The notes: generated by a model from the sequence alone, not told the origin. A DNA stretch of 64,000 nt from Chitinophagaceae bacterium IBVUCB2 (GCA_002127295.1 NFUV01000001.1:1364001-1428000), one strand, 5' to 3'. Positions 42,737 to 52,104 are shown, counted from the stretch's first letter. Translations and numbers: made by a program.

Positions 42737-43735
42737 CTATGGTACATTAATTTGTTTCAACACATCTTCAATTACATCCACCACATTTACATTCTCAGCT
42801 TCTGCTTCATACGTAAGTCCGATACGATGCCTCAGCACATCTTTACAAATACTTCTAACATCTTCCGGAATTACAAAGCCACGTTTATTTAAAAATGCCT
42901 GTGCTTTTGCCGCTAACCCGAGATTGATACTTCCCCGGGGAGAAGCACCGTAAGAAATCAGTGGTTTTAATTTTTCCAGTTTATATTTTTCAGGCTGTCT
43001 GGTTGCAAAAACAATATCCAGAATATACTGTTCAATTTTTTCATCCATATAAACCTGGCGGGTCAGGTCTTTTGCATTGGTTACCTCTTGTATGGAAACA
43101 ACCTGGTTGATCGTTGCAAATGCACCTTGTATATTCTGACGAAGAATTAATTGCTCTTCCGCCATTTTCGGATAGTCCACTACTACTTTCATTATAAATC
43201 GGTCAACCTGAGCTTCGGGTAAGGGATATGTTCCTTCCTGCTCCAATGGATTTTGTGTTGCTAATACTAAAAAAGGTTCATCCAGTTTATAAGTAGTATC
43301 ACCAATGGTCACTTGTCTTTCCTGCATTGCTTCTAATAAAGCACTCTGCACTTTTGCCGGAGCCCGGTTTATTTCATCGGCCAAAATAAAATTGGCAAAA
43401 ATGGGGCCTTTGCGTACAACAAATTCATTGCGTTGCTGATTATAGATCAATGTTCCAATTACATCGGCAGGCAACAGATCAGGTGTGAACTGTATCCGGC
43501 TGAATTTGGCATGAATTGCCTGGGCCAACGACTTTATCGTAAGTGTTTTAGCCAGGCCCGGTACGCCTTCCAGTAGAACGTGGCCATTACTTAAAAGGCC
43601 AATCAATAGTCTGTCAAGCATATGGCTCTGACCAATGATCACATGTCCAATCTCTTCTCTTAGTTTATCAGTAAACTGCCCGGCGTGACTAATTTTCTCG
43701 TTCAATTGCCGGATATCATCAGCGGTTTTTAGCAT
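42737..43735 (-). CDS. MoxR family AAA ATPase
   Basis: A 332-residue cytoplasmic AAA+ chaperone-like ATPase. Walker A is GVPGLAKT (about 56-63), Walker B FILADEINRAP, then the sensor region ATQNPLEQEGTYPLPEAQVDRF split over the conserved block, and arginine-finger and lid sequences (SYGASPRGSINLGLAAKA). It is thought to remodel von Willebrand-domain partners, here the DUF58 and BatA-like proteins encoded downstream. The operon is interrupted right after its stop codon by the four-helix-bundle element. Confidence 0.95.
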   Translation of the reverse strand: MLKTADDIRQLNEKISHAGQFTDKLREEIGHVIIGQSHMLDRLLIGLLSNGHVLLEGVPGLAKTLTIKSLAQAIHAKFSRIQFTPDLLPADVIGTLIYNQQRNEFVVRKGPIFANFILADEINRAPAKVQSALLEAMQERQVTIGDTTYKLDEPFLVLATQNPLEQEGTYPLPEAQVDRFIMKVVVDYPKMAEEQLILRQNIQGAFATINQVVSIQEVTNAKDLTRQVYMDEKIEQYILDIVFATRQPEKYKLEKLKPLISYGASPRGSINLGLAAKAQAFLNKRGFVIPEDVRSICKDVLRHRIGLTYEAEAENVNVVDVIEDVLKQINVP

Positions 43736-43886
43736 GGGCTTTATTTATGGTGACACAAAATACGACAAGCCTTATGCAAATTATTTGCCGTTATTGTAAA
43801 TCCCTGAAAATCCGGCACTATTTTAGAGTATTTGTACTTTCCTGTACAGGGAAATATTGTTTATTTTGTCGCTAAATCCAACATTT

Positions 43887-44348
43887 ATGCAAAAAAGAAA
43901 TTTCGCCATCGTAATCTGTCTTAGTGCCACTATATTTTTAGCATCTTGTAGTAAAGAGGATGATAACACCACTCCTCCTGCAAAAACAAAAACAGAATTA
44001 TTGACAACAGGTACCTGGAAGTTTAGTACTGCTTTCGTAGGACCCAATAACGTAAATGCATTTTTACAAGGTTGTCAGAAAGATAATATCATGACTTTTA
44101 CCGCTGCAGGACTTACCGGCACCTTAGATGAGGGCCTTACAAAATGTAACGCCGGCGATCCTCAGACAAGTCCTTTTACATGGAGCTTTGCCAGTGGTGA
44201 AACAGTACTAAATATTTCAACTCCATTATTTACAGGAGGTAGTAGCACTTTTACATTGGTTAGTTTGACTGCTACAGAACTAAAAGTATCTCAAAACATA
44301 ACTGTCAGTGGCACAACTCAGAATGCAGTTGTAACGTTTATTCACTAA
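43887..44348 (+). CDS. Lipocalin-like domain lipoprotein
   Basis: A 153-residue lipoprotein: signal MQKRNFAIVICLSATIFLASC with Cys at 21. A small beta-barrel of the lipocalin-like family common in Bacteroidota follows (LLTTGTWKFSTAFVG, MTFTAAGLTGTLDEG, FTWSFASGETVLNIS, LTATELKVSQ). Ligand unknown. The ATG at 43887 is chosen because the ten residues before it lack signal character. A near-palindrome TTTCCTGTACAGGGAAA lies 32 bases upstream. Confidence 0.82.
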   Translation: MQKRNFAIVICLSATIFLASCSKEDDNTTPPAKTKTELLTTGTWKFSTAFVGPNNVNAFLQGCQKDNIMTFTAAGLTGTLDEGLTKCNAGDPQTSPFTWSFASGETVLNISTPLFTGGSSTFTLVSLTATELKVSQNITVSGTTQNAVVTFIH

Positions 44349-44350
44349 AA

Positions 44351-46033
44351 TCAGGAAAGATATTTCCCCACTATAGGGACTCGTCTGCCCACTCCAAATG
44401 CTTTTGGAGATATACGGATGATGGGGCAAAACTGGTTGCGTTTATACTCATTTACATTTACCATTTTTAATACACGGTCTACCAGAGCAGGGTCAAAACC
44501 CTGCTCTTTTATCTCCTTTGGACCTTGTCGTCTTTCGATGTATTGGTATAATACCCTGTCAAGAATCCCATAATCGGGCAAGGAGTCAGCATCTTTTTGT
44601 CCCGGCCTCAATTCTGCAGAGGGTGGTTTAGTGATGATATTTTGCGGAATTATTTCTTTATAGCGATTGATATAGTTTGCCAATGCATACACCTGCATTT
44701 TATAACAATCACCCAATACTCCGATGCCCCCTGCCATATCTCCATATAAAGTACCGTAGCCGGTTGCTAATTCACTTTTATTAGAAGTGTTCAATAAAAT
44801 ATATCCAAACTTATTAGCGATGGCCATTAATAAATTACCTCTTGTTCTGGCCTGTATATTCTCTTCTGCCAGGCTAAACGGCAAGTCCTTATAAATGGGT
44901 TTTAGCTCCGTCAAAAAGCTCTCATAAATATTTTTTATCGGAACGATATCGTAAGGATTGCCGAGATTCTTACTCAATTGCTCTGCATCGCTTACAGAGT
45001 GCCCTGTCGAATATTGAGAAGGCATCAGGATTGCTCTTACATTTTCTTTACCCAATGCATCGCATGCTAATGCTAAAGTTACTGCACTATCTATCCCACC
45101 ACTACTACCTAAAATGGCTTTACTGAAACCCATCTTGGAAAAATAATCCTGGATAGCCATTACAATGGCATCATAAATTTCTGCAGTACATAAGCTATGA
45201 TCTAACTCAGCAGGATTAAATTCTGCATCGGGTAAATCTTTCGCAACAGCTAATACTGGTTGCACAAAAGTTCCGTCCTCTTTTAATTCAAATATTTCCA
45301 TCGCTTCTTTAAACAAGGGCAACTGTTTTACGAGGTTAGAATTTTTATCGAACACCAATGAAGCGCCGTCAAATACGATTTCTGTTTGACTACCCACGCA
45401 GTTGCAATACAACATTGGTAATTTATACTTAGCAGTATTGAGTTTCAGGATAGCTTTTCTATCTTCTACATGAGTGTAATCAAATGGTGAAGCAGAAATA
45501 TTCAGCATGATATCCGGTTGCTGTTTCATCAATTCATCCATCGGGCAATTACGATACAAAGGATTGTCGCCGAGATTCCAGATGTCTTCGCAAATTGTAA
45601 TAGCTAACTTCTTCTCTCTAAATTCAATGGTATTCCAACTATAGGCGGGTTCAAAATAACGATATTCATCAAACACATCATAATTAGGCAAACATGTTTT
45701 ATGAGCAACTGCCTTAACTTCTTTTTCATAGAGAAACCAGGCTGCATTAAATAGATCTTTTCCCTCCCGAACCGGATTTTTATCGGGAGCACCTACTACC
45801 ACTGCAATTGTATCTGCATGTTGCTTAATTTCATCGATTGACTTATTGCATTTAGCAATAAAATCATCGAACTCTAAAAAATCACGGGGAGGATAGCCGC
45901 AAATACATAGCTCAGAAAACAGCACTAAGTCTGCTCCTTGTTTTTTTGCCCATTGAATACCTTCGATAATTTTCCGGGTATTATCTTCAAAATTTCCGAT
46001 GTGATAATTTTGCTGCGCCAGTGCAATTTTCAT
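44351..46033 (-). CDS. nadE: Glutamine-dependent NAD+ synthetase
   Basis: Makes NAD from deamido-NAD, ATP and glutamine. An N-terminal nitrilase-type glutaminase domain (about 1-255: ADLVLFSELCICGYPPRDFL with Glu, AHKTCLPNYDVFDEYRYF with Lys, LYCNCVGSQTE with the catalytic Cys) is fused to the synthetase domain. That domain has the P-loop LGSSGGIDSAVTLAL (about 313-327) and TSNKSELATGYGTLYGDMAG. Its 560 residues match the bacterial short two-domain form. A perfect -7 box lies four bases before the ATG. nadC, another NAD-synthesis gene, lies at 51.2 kb but in a separate unit. Confidence 0.96.
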   Translation of the reverse strand: MKIALAQQNYHIGNFEDNTRKIIEGIQWAKKQGADLVLFSELCICGYPPRDFLEFDDFIAKCNKSIDEIKQHADTIAVVVGAPDKNPVREGKDLFNAAWFLYEKEVKAVAHKTCLPNYDVFDEYRYFEPAYSWNTIEFREKKLAITICEDIWNLGDNPLYRNCPMDELMKQQPDIMLNISASPFDYTHVEDRKAILKLNTAKYKLPMLYCNCVGSQTEIVFDGASLVFDKNSNLVKQLPLFKEAMEIFELKEDGTFVQPVLAVAKDLPDAEFNPAELDHSLCTAEIYDAIVMAIQDYFSKMGFSKAILGSSGGIDSAVTLALACDALGKENVRAILMPSQYSTGHSVSDAEQLSKNLGNPYDIVPIKNIYESFLTELKPIYKDLPFSLAEENIQARTRGNLLMAIANKFGYILLNTSNKSELATGYGTLYGDMAGGIGVLGDCYKMQVYALANYINRYKEIIPQNIITKPPSAELRPGQKDADSLPDYGILDRVLYQYIERRQGPKEIKEQGFDPALVDRVLKMVNVNEYKRNQFCPIIRISPKAFGVGRRVPIVGKYLS

Positions 46034-46037
46034 GTTA

Positions 46038-46045
46038 CAAATTTA
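46038..46045 (-). promoter_or_regulatory. TAnnTTTG -7 box of nadE
   Basis: Minus-strand TAAATTTG is a perfect match to TAnnTTTG and ends four bases before the nadE ATG. This predicts a transcript that begins at or next to the start codon. Confidence 0.5.
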
Positions 46046-46133
46046 CATGAATGAGGAAGGATTTAACGGTAATTTTTAAACCACTAATTTCGTTCTCACA
46101 ACAATTACAATCAGCATTACGTTTACAATAGCT

Positions 46134-47165
46134 ATGAAAAAAACAGCCATTGCATTATTGCTAGCCATTTCACTTTTCGCCTGCAAAGAGAAAAAAGATG
46201 TTCCGAATGTTTCGGATATAAATATAGACATCAAATTAGACCGGTTTGATAGGGATTTTTTTGCCATTGACAGTAATAATGTATTGCCCGGATTAAATGC
46301 ATTGAATAACAAATACCCTGTTCTTACTTCCATTTTTTTGGAAAATATTTTAGGACTTGACAGTGGCTCTACTTTACCCGGAGTAAAACAATTCCTCAGC
46401 CTTAGCGGAGGTTTATATGATACGGTAAATGATGTTTTCAAAAACACTAACAATCTTGAAAAAGATTTCAAACAGGCATTTCAATTTGTAAAGTATTATT
46501 TTCCCCAGTATAAAGTACCAACTATTGCTACTATTGCCGGCCCGGTTGATGCAATGGCTCAATCTGAAACAGGCCCCACACCTAATTTTTTAGCTCCGGG
46601 TGTTTTAGGTATCAGCCTGCAATTTTATCTGGGTCGTAATTTCTCAGTTTACAGCGATCCTTTCTTTATTGAAAATGTAGCTCCCGGATACCGCAGTCGC
46701 CGCTTTAGTAAAGAATACATTATTGCTGATGCGATGCAATTGGTAGCAGCAGATATTTTTCCTGATAAAAGCAAAGGAAAGCCATTGGTTGAGCAAATGA
46801 TCGAGAGAGGTAAGCAATGGTATTTATTAGACAAATTTTTACCAACAACTCCCGACTCCATTAAGATCGGCTACACACAACGACAAGTAAACTGGTGCAA
46901 GGAGAACGAAGGTTTGATATGGAGTTATATTGTAAAAAATGAAGACCTGTATTCTTTAAACCCGGCAGTTATCCAGGTATATATTGGTGAAAGCCCTTTT
47001 ACACAAGGCTTTTCGCAAGAACTTTCTCCCGGAAATCTTGGCCCCTGGATCGGTTGGCAGATCATTAAAAAATATGCAGGCAAAAACAGCAGCCTGAAAC
47101 CAGAAGAAATAATGAATACAGATGCAAAAAAAATATTAGATGAAGCAAAGTACAAACCGAAATAA
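46134..47165 (+). CDS. gldB: Gliding motility lipoprotein GldB
   Basis: A 343-residue lipoprotein (signal MKKTAIALLLAISLFAC, Cys 17) required for gliding and type IX secretion in Flavobacterium johnsoniae. The family opening DINIDIKLDRFDRDFFAIDS is clear, as are AFQFVKYYFPQYKVP, LSPGNLGPWIGWQIIKKY and the closing MNTDAKKILDEAKYKPK. It is divergent from nadE, an arrangement also seen in other Bacteroidota. gldC, which follows gldB in Flavobacterium, is not here. A box TACGTTTA with one mismatch to the -7 consensus precedes it. Confidence 0.93.
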   Translation: MKKTAIALLLAISLFACKEKKDVPNVSDINIDIKLDRFDRDFFAIDSNNVLPGLNALNNKYPVLTSIFLENILGLDSGSTLPGVKQFLSLSGGLYDTVNDVFKNTNNLEKDFKQAFQFVKYYFPQYKVPTIATIAGPVDAMAQSETGPTPNFLAPGVLGISLQFYLGRNFSVYSDPFFIENVAPGYRSRRFSKEYIIADAMQLVAADIFPDKSKGKPLVEQMIERGKQWYLLDKFLPTTPDSIKIGYTQRQVNWCKENEGLIWSYIVKNEDLYSLNPAVIQVYIGESPFTQGFSQELSPGNLGPWIGWQIIKKYAGKNSSLKPEEIMNTDAKKILDEAKYKPK

Positions 47166-47265
47166 ACATTCGTTCTGCAACTGTTATTCATCACAACCGT
47201 ATTTTTAGAAATTACTGCCTTTTTAACGGCTCTCTGGCTGATAAATTCCGTAATTTCGCTTCCTC

Positions 47266-48318
47266 ATGAAGTCTCTCGCAGCAACACTTACAGACCCGGT
47301 TTATACCCCTAAAGAAAATTTTACCTGGTACGATAAATTCTGGCTACGTTTTATGAACGATAAACGGGATTTACCATTTATTTATTTACTTACCACTATT
47401 CACTTACTGATATTACCGGTAGCAATTTTATTGTTTACACCAGTGTTACAAGGTTGGTGGTGGTGGGCAGTTGCTGTTCCTTATTTCTATCTTTCTCAAT
47501 TTTATTTTAAAGGAAGCTTTGGATTAATGTTTCATTGCTTTTGTCATCGTAAAACATTGAAAGCTCCGTGGCAAAAACCCTTTCATGCTTATGTGACCTG
47601 GATTATTTGTCCGCTATTTGGTCATGCCCCTGAAGGATATTTTAGCCACCATATGGGTATGCACCATATTGAAAACAACATGCCGGATGATACCAGTAGC
47701 ACTATGAAGTATCAACGGGATAGTTTAAGAGGTTTTCTTCATTACTTTTTTACGTTCATTTTTGTAGGTGTTATCAATACCATTCGGTATTTATTCAACC
47801 GCAAAAGAAAAAAACTCGGGCAGCGGCTTACCGCAGGTGAATATGTATACCTGGCCTTTTGCATTGTAATGTGTTTTGTAAACTTAAAGGCCACGATGTT
47901 GGTTTTTATTGTGCCCCTTTTATTTGCTAGATTGGTGATGATGCTCGGCAACTGGGCGCAACATTCTTTTATTGATGCCAAGGAGCCTGATAATCTTTAT
48001 AAGAGTTCTATCAATTGCATCAATACGGTGTACAATCATAAATGCTGGAATGATGGTTATCATATCATTCATCATCTTCGCCCCGGAATGCACTATACAG
48101 AAATGCCGGCTGAATTTTTAAAACGCAAAGATGAGTTTGCTGCCAATAAAGCAATTGTGTTTGATGGTATTCACTACCTGCACATTTTTACATGGCTGCT
48201 TACTAAACGCTACGACAAACTCGCCGATAACCTGGTGAATATTAATGGCAACATGTTTCAATCGAAAGAAGAAGCAATTATGTTGATGAAGGAAAGGACG
48301 AGGAAGATTGCCGTTTAA
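47266..48318 (+). CDS. Fatty acid desaturase family membrane protein
   Basis: A 350-residue di-iron membrane desaturase or hydroxylase. Histidine boxes are HCFCHRK (about 98-104), HHMGMHH (about 127-133) and HIIHHLRPGMHY (about 266-277), with HSFIDAKEPDN preceding the last box. Four hydrophobic segments are present. Its length and spacing fit fatty acid desaturases, though a sphingolipid or carotenoid target is possible. The ATG follows a TAATTTCG box by about 12 bases. It is not in an operon with gldB. Confidence 0.88.
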   Translation: MKSLAATLTDPVYTPKENFTWYDKFWLRFMNDKRDLPFIYLLTTIHLLILPVAILLFTPVLQGWWWWAVAVPYFYLSQFYFKGSFGLMFHCFCHRKTLKAPWQKPFHAYVTWIICPLFGHAPEGYFSHHMGMHHIENNMPDDTSSTMKYQRDSLRGFLHYFFTFIFVGVINTIRYLFNRKRKKLGQRLTAGEYVYLAFCIVMCFVNLKATMLVFIVPLLFARLVMMLGNWAQHSFIDAKEPDNLYKSSINCINTVYNHKCWNDGYHIIHHLRPGMHYTEMPAEFLKRKDEFAANKAIVFDGIHYLHIFTWLLTKRYDKLADNLVNINGNMFQSKEEAIMLMKERTRKIAV

Positions 48319-48701
48319 TTATTCTTCAACGGCACTATCATTTCAAAAGAAGGAATACTTACGTCAAACATCTTTTTGCTGTGCAGATTTTCCATCTGGT
48401 AAGTTCCCTTCATACGGCCCATTTCGGTGCGGAGATTGCAACCACTTACATATTGATAATTTTCGCCAGCTTGTAATGTGGGTTGAACACCTACTACACC
48501 TTCACCTTCAACTTCACGGTGACTGCCATTACTGTCAAAAATATACCAGTGGCGGCGATGCAGTTTTACAGGAAATGCGTTGTGATTTTCCAATGTGATG
48601 CGATAGGCAAACATAAATTCCGACTGCAGCGGGTTGCTGTAGTCAGGCTGGTAGAACGACTCTACGCTTACTTTCACCCCTTCAGATATCATACTGGTCA
48701 T
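48315..48701 (-). CDS. apaG: ApaG domain protein (Co2+/Mg2+ efflux-associated)
   Basis: A 128-residue ApaG protein with an immunoglobulin-like fold. Signatures are MISEGVKVSVESFYQPDYS at the start, FAYRITLENHNAFPVKLHRRHW split through the core, and VGVQPTLQAGENYQYVSGC with RTEMGRMKGTY. ApaG is linked to divalent cation tolerance in enterobacteria; the molecular role is unsettled. The ATG at 48701 is chosen; an upstream ATG at 48728 adds nine unsupported residues. It overlaps the convergent desaturase gene by four bases. Confidence 0.93.
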   Translation of the reverse strand: MTSMISEGVKVSVESFYQPDYSNPLQSEFMFAYRITLENHNAFPVKLHRRHWYIFDSNGSHREVEGEGVVGVQPTLQAGENYQYVSGCNLRTEMGRMKGTYQMENLHSKKMFDVSIPSFEMIVPLKNN

Positions 48702-48774
48702 GTAGTAAAAATAACGAAAAGGAAGCACATGAAAACTTGATGCTTTTTTAACGCCTAAATAGCCTCTCAGGGCT

Positions 48775-48783
48775 TAATTTTGC
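48775..48783 (+). promoter_or_regulatory. TAnnTTTG -7 box of the isocitrate dehydrogenase gene
   Basis: TAATTTTGC is a perfect match to the -7 element and lies 25 bases before the ATG at 48809, giving a leader of about 20 bases. No TTG is found at the usual -33 distance. Confidence 0.45.
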
Positions 48784-48808
48784 GGCACGAATTAAAAACC
48801 AGATATAT

Positions 48809-50260
48809 ATGAAAATAGCTGTTGCAAAAGGTGATGGAATAGGCCCCGAAATAATGGAAGCCGTATTGAAAATTTTTACCGCCAACAATGTTCCACTGGA
48901 GTATGATTTTGTAGACATGGGTAAATGGGTGTTCGATAAAGGCTTCAATAACGGGATGACACCGGAAGCCAAAGTCACCATCGAAGCATTGGGTTTATTG
49001 TTCAAAGGCCCCATGGAAACTCCCAAAGGGAAAGGTGTAAAAAGCATCAATGTAACGGCTCGTAAAACATGGAATACATTTGCCAACAAAAGAGATTTCA
49101 GAACCTTACACGGAGTTGATACGGTGTTCAGCAAAGCAGGAATACCGATTGACATAACAGTTGTAAGAGAAAACATAGAAGATACCTATGGCGGTATAGA
49201 ACATATGCTAACGCATGATGTAGCATTGAGCCGGCGCTTCATTACCCGTCCTGGTAGCATGCAGGTTATCCGTTATGCATTTGAAATGGCGAAGCAAAAA
49301 AATGCCCGTCGCATTACCTGCGTACACAAGGCCAATATTATGAAGATCACAGACGGATTATTTTTAGAATGTTTCCAGGAAGTAGCCAAAGAATATCCTG
49401 AATTAAAAGCAGATGATATAATTGTGGATGATCTCTGTATGAAATTAGTTACCCGTCCAGATCTGTTTGATGTGTTAGTGTTGACGAATTTACAAGGCGA
49501 TATTGTTTCCGATCTATGTGCCGGACTAGTAGGAGGATTAGGTTTTGCTCCTTCTGCAAATATCGGTGACCATATTTCCATTTTTGAAGCAGTGCATGGT
49601 ACTGCACCCGATATTGCCGGAAAAAATATTGCGAATCCGACAGCTTTACTTTTAAGCGGTCTCGCTATGTTGCGCCACGTTGGTCTAACAGAAAACGCAT
49701 CCATAATTGAAAATGCATTACTCTACACATTAGAAAATGGTATTCATACCGGCGACTTTGGCGATAAAACCAAAGCATCCGTAAACACCACACAATTTGC
49801 AGAAGCCATCATCAGCAATTTTGGTAAAAAACCGGAAATAGGTGCAAGAGAAATAATTGCCAATAAACCCGGCACTCCTGCCCCATTGAAATTAGAAACT
49901 AACCCGATGATGATTTCTAAAGAAGGCGAAAGTGAAACTATTGTTGGAGTGGATCTATTTATTGAAAGTGGTGAACAACCCACCGCTATTGCAGAAAAAT
50001 GCAAACGACATGGTGGCGTAAAATTCAATCTCATCAACATCAGCAATCGTGGCACACAGGTATGGCCAACTGGTTCTGTTTATACCAATCTGGTTAATCA
50101 ATATAATGTTCGTTTTGAAAGCATTAATGACGAGCCGCTGAACCAGCAGGATGTGATAGGCCTATATGTAAGCATGAGTGGTAATTTTAAGATCTGCTCT
50201 TTTGAATTATTGAATATGTGGGGAGATAAGAAAGCTTATAGTTTAGCACAGGGACAATAG
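48809..50260 (+). CDS. icd: Isocitrate dehydrogenase, long form with C-terminal extension
   Basis: Oxidative decarboxylation of isocitrate to 2-oxoglutarate in the citric acid cycle. The beta-decarboxylating dehydrogenase core spans about 1-335: VAKGDGIGPEIMEAVL, VRENIEDTYGGIEHM with the substrate-binding Arg and Tyr region, TCVHKANIMKITDGLF with the catalytic Lys, and LTNLQGDIVSDLCAGLVGG. EAVHGTAPDIAGKNIANPTA then binds the cofactor. About 145 further residues (from GTPAPLKLETNPMMISKEGE) form the extension found in Thermus-type enzymes. Isopropylmalate dehydrogenase is excluded by this extension. Confidence 0.92.
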   Translation: MKIAVAKGDGIGPEIMEAVLKIFTANNVPLEYDFVDMGKWVFDKGFNNGMTPEAKVTIEALGLLFKGPMETPKGKGVKSINVTARKTWNTFANKRDFRTLHGVDTVFSKAGIPIDITVVRENIEDTYGGIEHMLTHDVALSRRFITRPGSMQVIRYAFEMAKQKNARRITCVHKANIMKITDGLFLECFQEVAKEYPELKADDIIVDDLCMKLVTRPDLFDVLVLTNLQGDIVSDLCAGLVGGLGFAPSANIGDHISIFEAVHGTAPDIAGKNIANPTALLLSGLAMLRHVGLTENASIIENALLYTLENGIHTGDFGDKTKASVNTTQFAEAIISNFGKKPEIGAREIIANKPGTPAPLKLETNPMMISKEGESETIVGVDLFIESGEQPTAIAEKCKRHGGVKFNLINISNRGTQVWPTGSVYTNLVNQYNVRFESINDEPLNQQDVIGLYVSMSGNFKICSFELLNMWGDKKAYSLAQGQ

Positions 50261-50376
50261 AAATTTATAGTGGGGTTGCATAGGCTATTATCTTCTCTTT
50301 GGGATTTCTTTAAAGAGTTTGATAATTTGTATTTTAGTATGCCCAAACAATAAACTTTAGACCATAGACTTTTACT

Positions 50377-50826
50377 ATGCCCAAGGAAACATTAAAATAT
50401 ACCAACGACGAAGTAACTGTAGTATGGAAACCCAAGCTATGTATACATTCTACGATCTGTTGGAAAGGCCTGATTGAGGTTTTCAATCCCAAAGAAAGGC
50501 CCTGGATAAAAATGGATGGCGCCAACTCTGAAAAGATAATTGAACAAGTACGCAAATGCCCAAGTGGCGCCTTAAGCTATTTTCTAAATGCAGAAGCACC
50601 GGCTGATAATAATACTGCAGACAAAGTAGTAGCTGAATCTGCTAATATGCTTACAGTAGAAGTAACTCCAAATGGTCCTTACTTAATTAAAACTGAATGT
50701 TTAATTGTACATAGTGATGGACGGGAAGAAACAAAAACCGGGACAGTGGCTTTGTGCAGGTGTGGTTCTTCTGCCAATAAACCATATTGTGATGGCAGGC
50801 ATCGAAAGATTGGCTTCGAGGGATAA
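50377..50826 (+). CDS. CDGSH iron-sulfur domain protein with divergent 4Fe-4S N-domain
   Basis: A 149-residue protein with two modules. The N-terminal part (about 1-65) has the divergent mono-cluster ferredoxin pattern (CIHSTICWKGLIEVFN ... KCPSGALSYFL). The C-terminal part has a CDGSH motif, LCRCGSSANKPYCDGRHRKIGF (about 128-149, given in two halves: CRCGSS and KPYCDGRH), ligating a 2Fe-2S cluster with three Cys and one His. Such proteins are thought to act in redox or iron-sulfur transfer. It stands alone, convergent with the SUI1-like gene. Confidence 0.9.
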   Translation: MPKETLKYTNDEVTVVWKPKLCIHSTICWKGLIEVFNPKERPWIKMDGANSEKIIEQVRKCPSGALSYFLNAEAPADNNTADKVVAESANMLTVEVTPNGPYLIKTECLIVHSDGREETKTGTVALCRCGSSANKPYCDGRHRKIGFEG

Positions 50827-50834
50827 ATAACTTT

Positions 50835-51176
50835 CTATATTTTTTTAGCTTGCTTATATCCGCTTTTTACTAGCCATTGTAACACTTTTTCCCGTTGGTC
50901 TCCCTGCACAATTATTTCGCCATTTTTAGCAGAGCCCCCCGTACCACAAAATGATTTTAATTTTTTCCCCAGGTCTTCCAGATCTTCTTCTTTACCCGCA
51001 AACCCTTCCACTAAAGTAACAGCCTTACCTGCCCGGTGCTTTGTATCCAACCGTACTTTCAATTTTTGTTGTGCTGGTGGTAGTGTTGTGGCATTAGATG
51101 GTTCTTCATCAAAAGAAAAATTGGGATCTGTGCTGTAAACAAATCCTCTTGTATCTGGCTTATTTTTTTTACTCAT
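50835..51176 (-). CDS. SUI1/eIF1-family translation factor (YciH-like)
   Basis: A 113-residue protein with a flexible N-terminal part and a SUI1 fold from about residue 35. The core reads KLKVRLDTKHRAGKAVTLVE, LEDLGKKLKSFCGTGGSAKN and GEIIVQGDQREKVLQWLVKSGY, a close match to bacterial YciH. Bacterial members are thought to influence start-codon fidelity but are dispensable. The gene lies 65 bases from nadC in the same direction and could be its cotranscript. Confidence 0.92.
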   Translation of the reverse strand: MSKKNKPDTRGFVYSTDPNFSFDEEPSNATTLPPAQQKLKVRLDTKHRAGKAVTLVEGFAGKEEDLEDLGKKLKSFCGTGGSAKNGEIIVQGDQREKVLQWLVKSGYKQAKKI

Positions 51177-51241
51177 AAAATACTTTCTTAGAAAAGATGA
51201 AGGGGTATACCAGTGTCTGCATTTTGCTCTTTAGAGAAGAC

Positions 51242-52099
51242 TTAGAGAGGCATCGCTTTTAAACTTAAATCCAAACTTCTTGCCTGGTGTATTAATGCAC
51301 CCACACTTACATAGTCAACTCCGGCTTTTGCATACGCTTCGATATTCTCAAGGTTAATTCCACCGCTGGCTTCCGTCTCAAACTCTTCTTTAATCAACTC
51401 TGCCGCTTCTGTTACTTGTTCGGGAGTAAAATTATCCAGCATGATTCGAAAAACCTTACCCTTCCCCATGGCCATTACCCTTCTCACATCATCTATACTT
51501 CTTGTTTCTACTTCGATCTTTAACCCTGGTTTTTCTTTAAGTACATATTCTGTTGCTTTATCAATTGCTTTTTCTATTCCGCCACAATAATCAATATGAT
51601 TGTCCTTGAGCATAATCATATCATACAATCCAAAACGATGATTAACGCCCCCGCCAATTCTTACAGCTTCTTTTTCCAATAAACGAAAATTTGGAGTTGT
51701 TTTTCTTGTATCCAGCAACTTTGTTTTATAACCTTTCAGTTTATCGGTGTATTGTTTTGTCAAAGTAGCTATACCACTCATTCGTTGCATACAGTTCAGC
51801 ACTAATCTTTCACACTGAAGGATTGTATGAACTGTTGATTCTACTTCAAAAGCTTTTTCGCCATACTTCATTACATCTCCATCCTTTTTTAATGAAGTGA
51901 AAATGGCAGTGGGATCTTTATATTGAAAAATCTTTTCGGCTACCTTCATTCCAGCCAAAACTCCATCTTGCTTTATTTTTAAAACAGCTTTACCTTTTTC
52001 GGTTGGAGATATTATGGATAAAGTGGAGTGATCTCCATCACCAATATCTTCCCGCAAAGCTTCGTCTACCAGGTGTTCTAATTTCTCATCAAAACTCAT
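51242..52099 (-). CDS. nadC: Nicotinate-nucleotide pyrophosphorylase (carboxylating)
   Basis: Converts quinolinate and PRPP to nicotinate mononucleotide in de novo NAD synthesis. The 285-residue protein shows EDIGDGDHSTL at the N-terminus, ERLVLNCMQRMSGIATLT, LLDTRKTTPNFRLLEKEAVRIGGG (substrate Arg and Lys residues, in two parts), HRFGLYDMIMLKDNH, and the closing LENIEAYAKAGVDYVSVGAL. A perfect -7 box lies five bases before the ATG. nadA and nadB are not nearby. Confidence 0.96.
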   Translation of the reverse strand: MSFDEKLEHLVDEALREDIGDGDHSTLSIISPTEKGKAVLKIKQDGVLAGMKVAEKIFQYKDPTAIFTSLKKDGDVMKYGEKAFEVESTVHTILQCERLVLNCMQRMSGIATLTKQYTDKLKGYKTKLLDTRKTTPNFRLLEKEAVRIGGGVNHRFGLYDMIMLKDNHIDYCGGIEKAIDKATEYVLKEKPGLKIEVETRSIDDVRRVMAMGKGKVFRIMLDNFTPEQVTEAAELIKEEFETEASGGINLENIEAYAKAGVDYVSVGALIHQARSLDLSLKAMPL

Positions 52100-52104
52100 A
52101 ACTA

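Noticed and set aside
43838-43854. Near-palindrome TTTCCTGTACAGGGAAA before the lipocalin-like gene.
   Set aside because: Symmetry is broken by one base, it occurs once, and no regulator is nearby; too weak to call an operator.
46076-46471. Minus-strand open frame opposite the 5' half of gldB.
   Set aside because: It is antisense to a confidently identified GldB and has no independent support.
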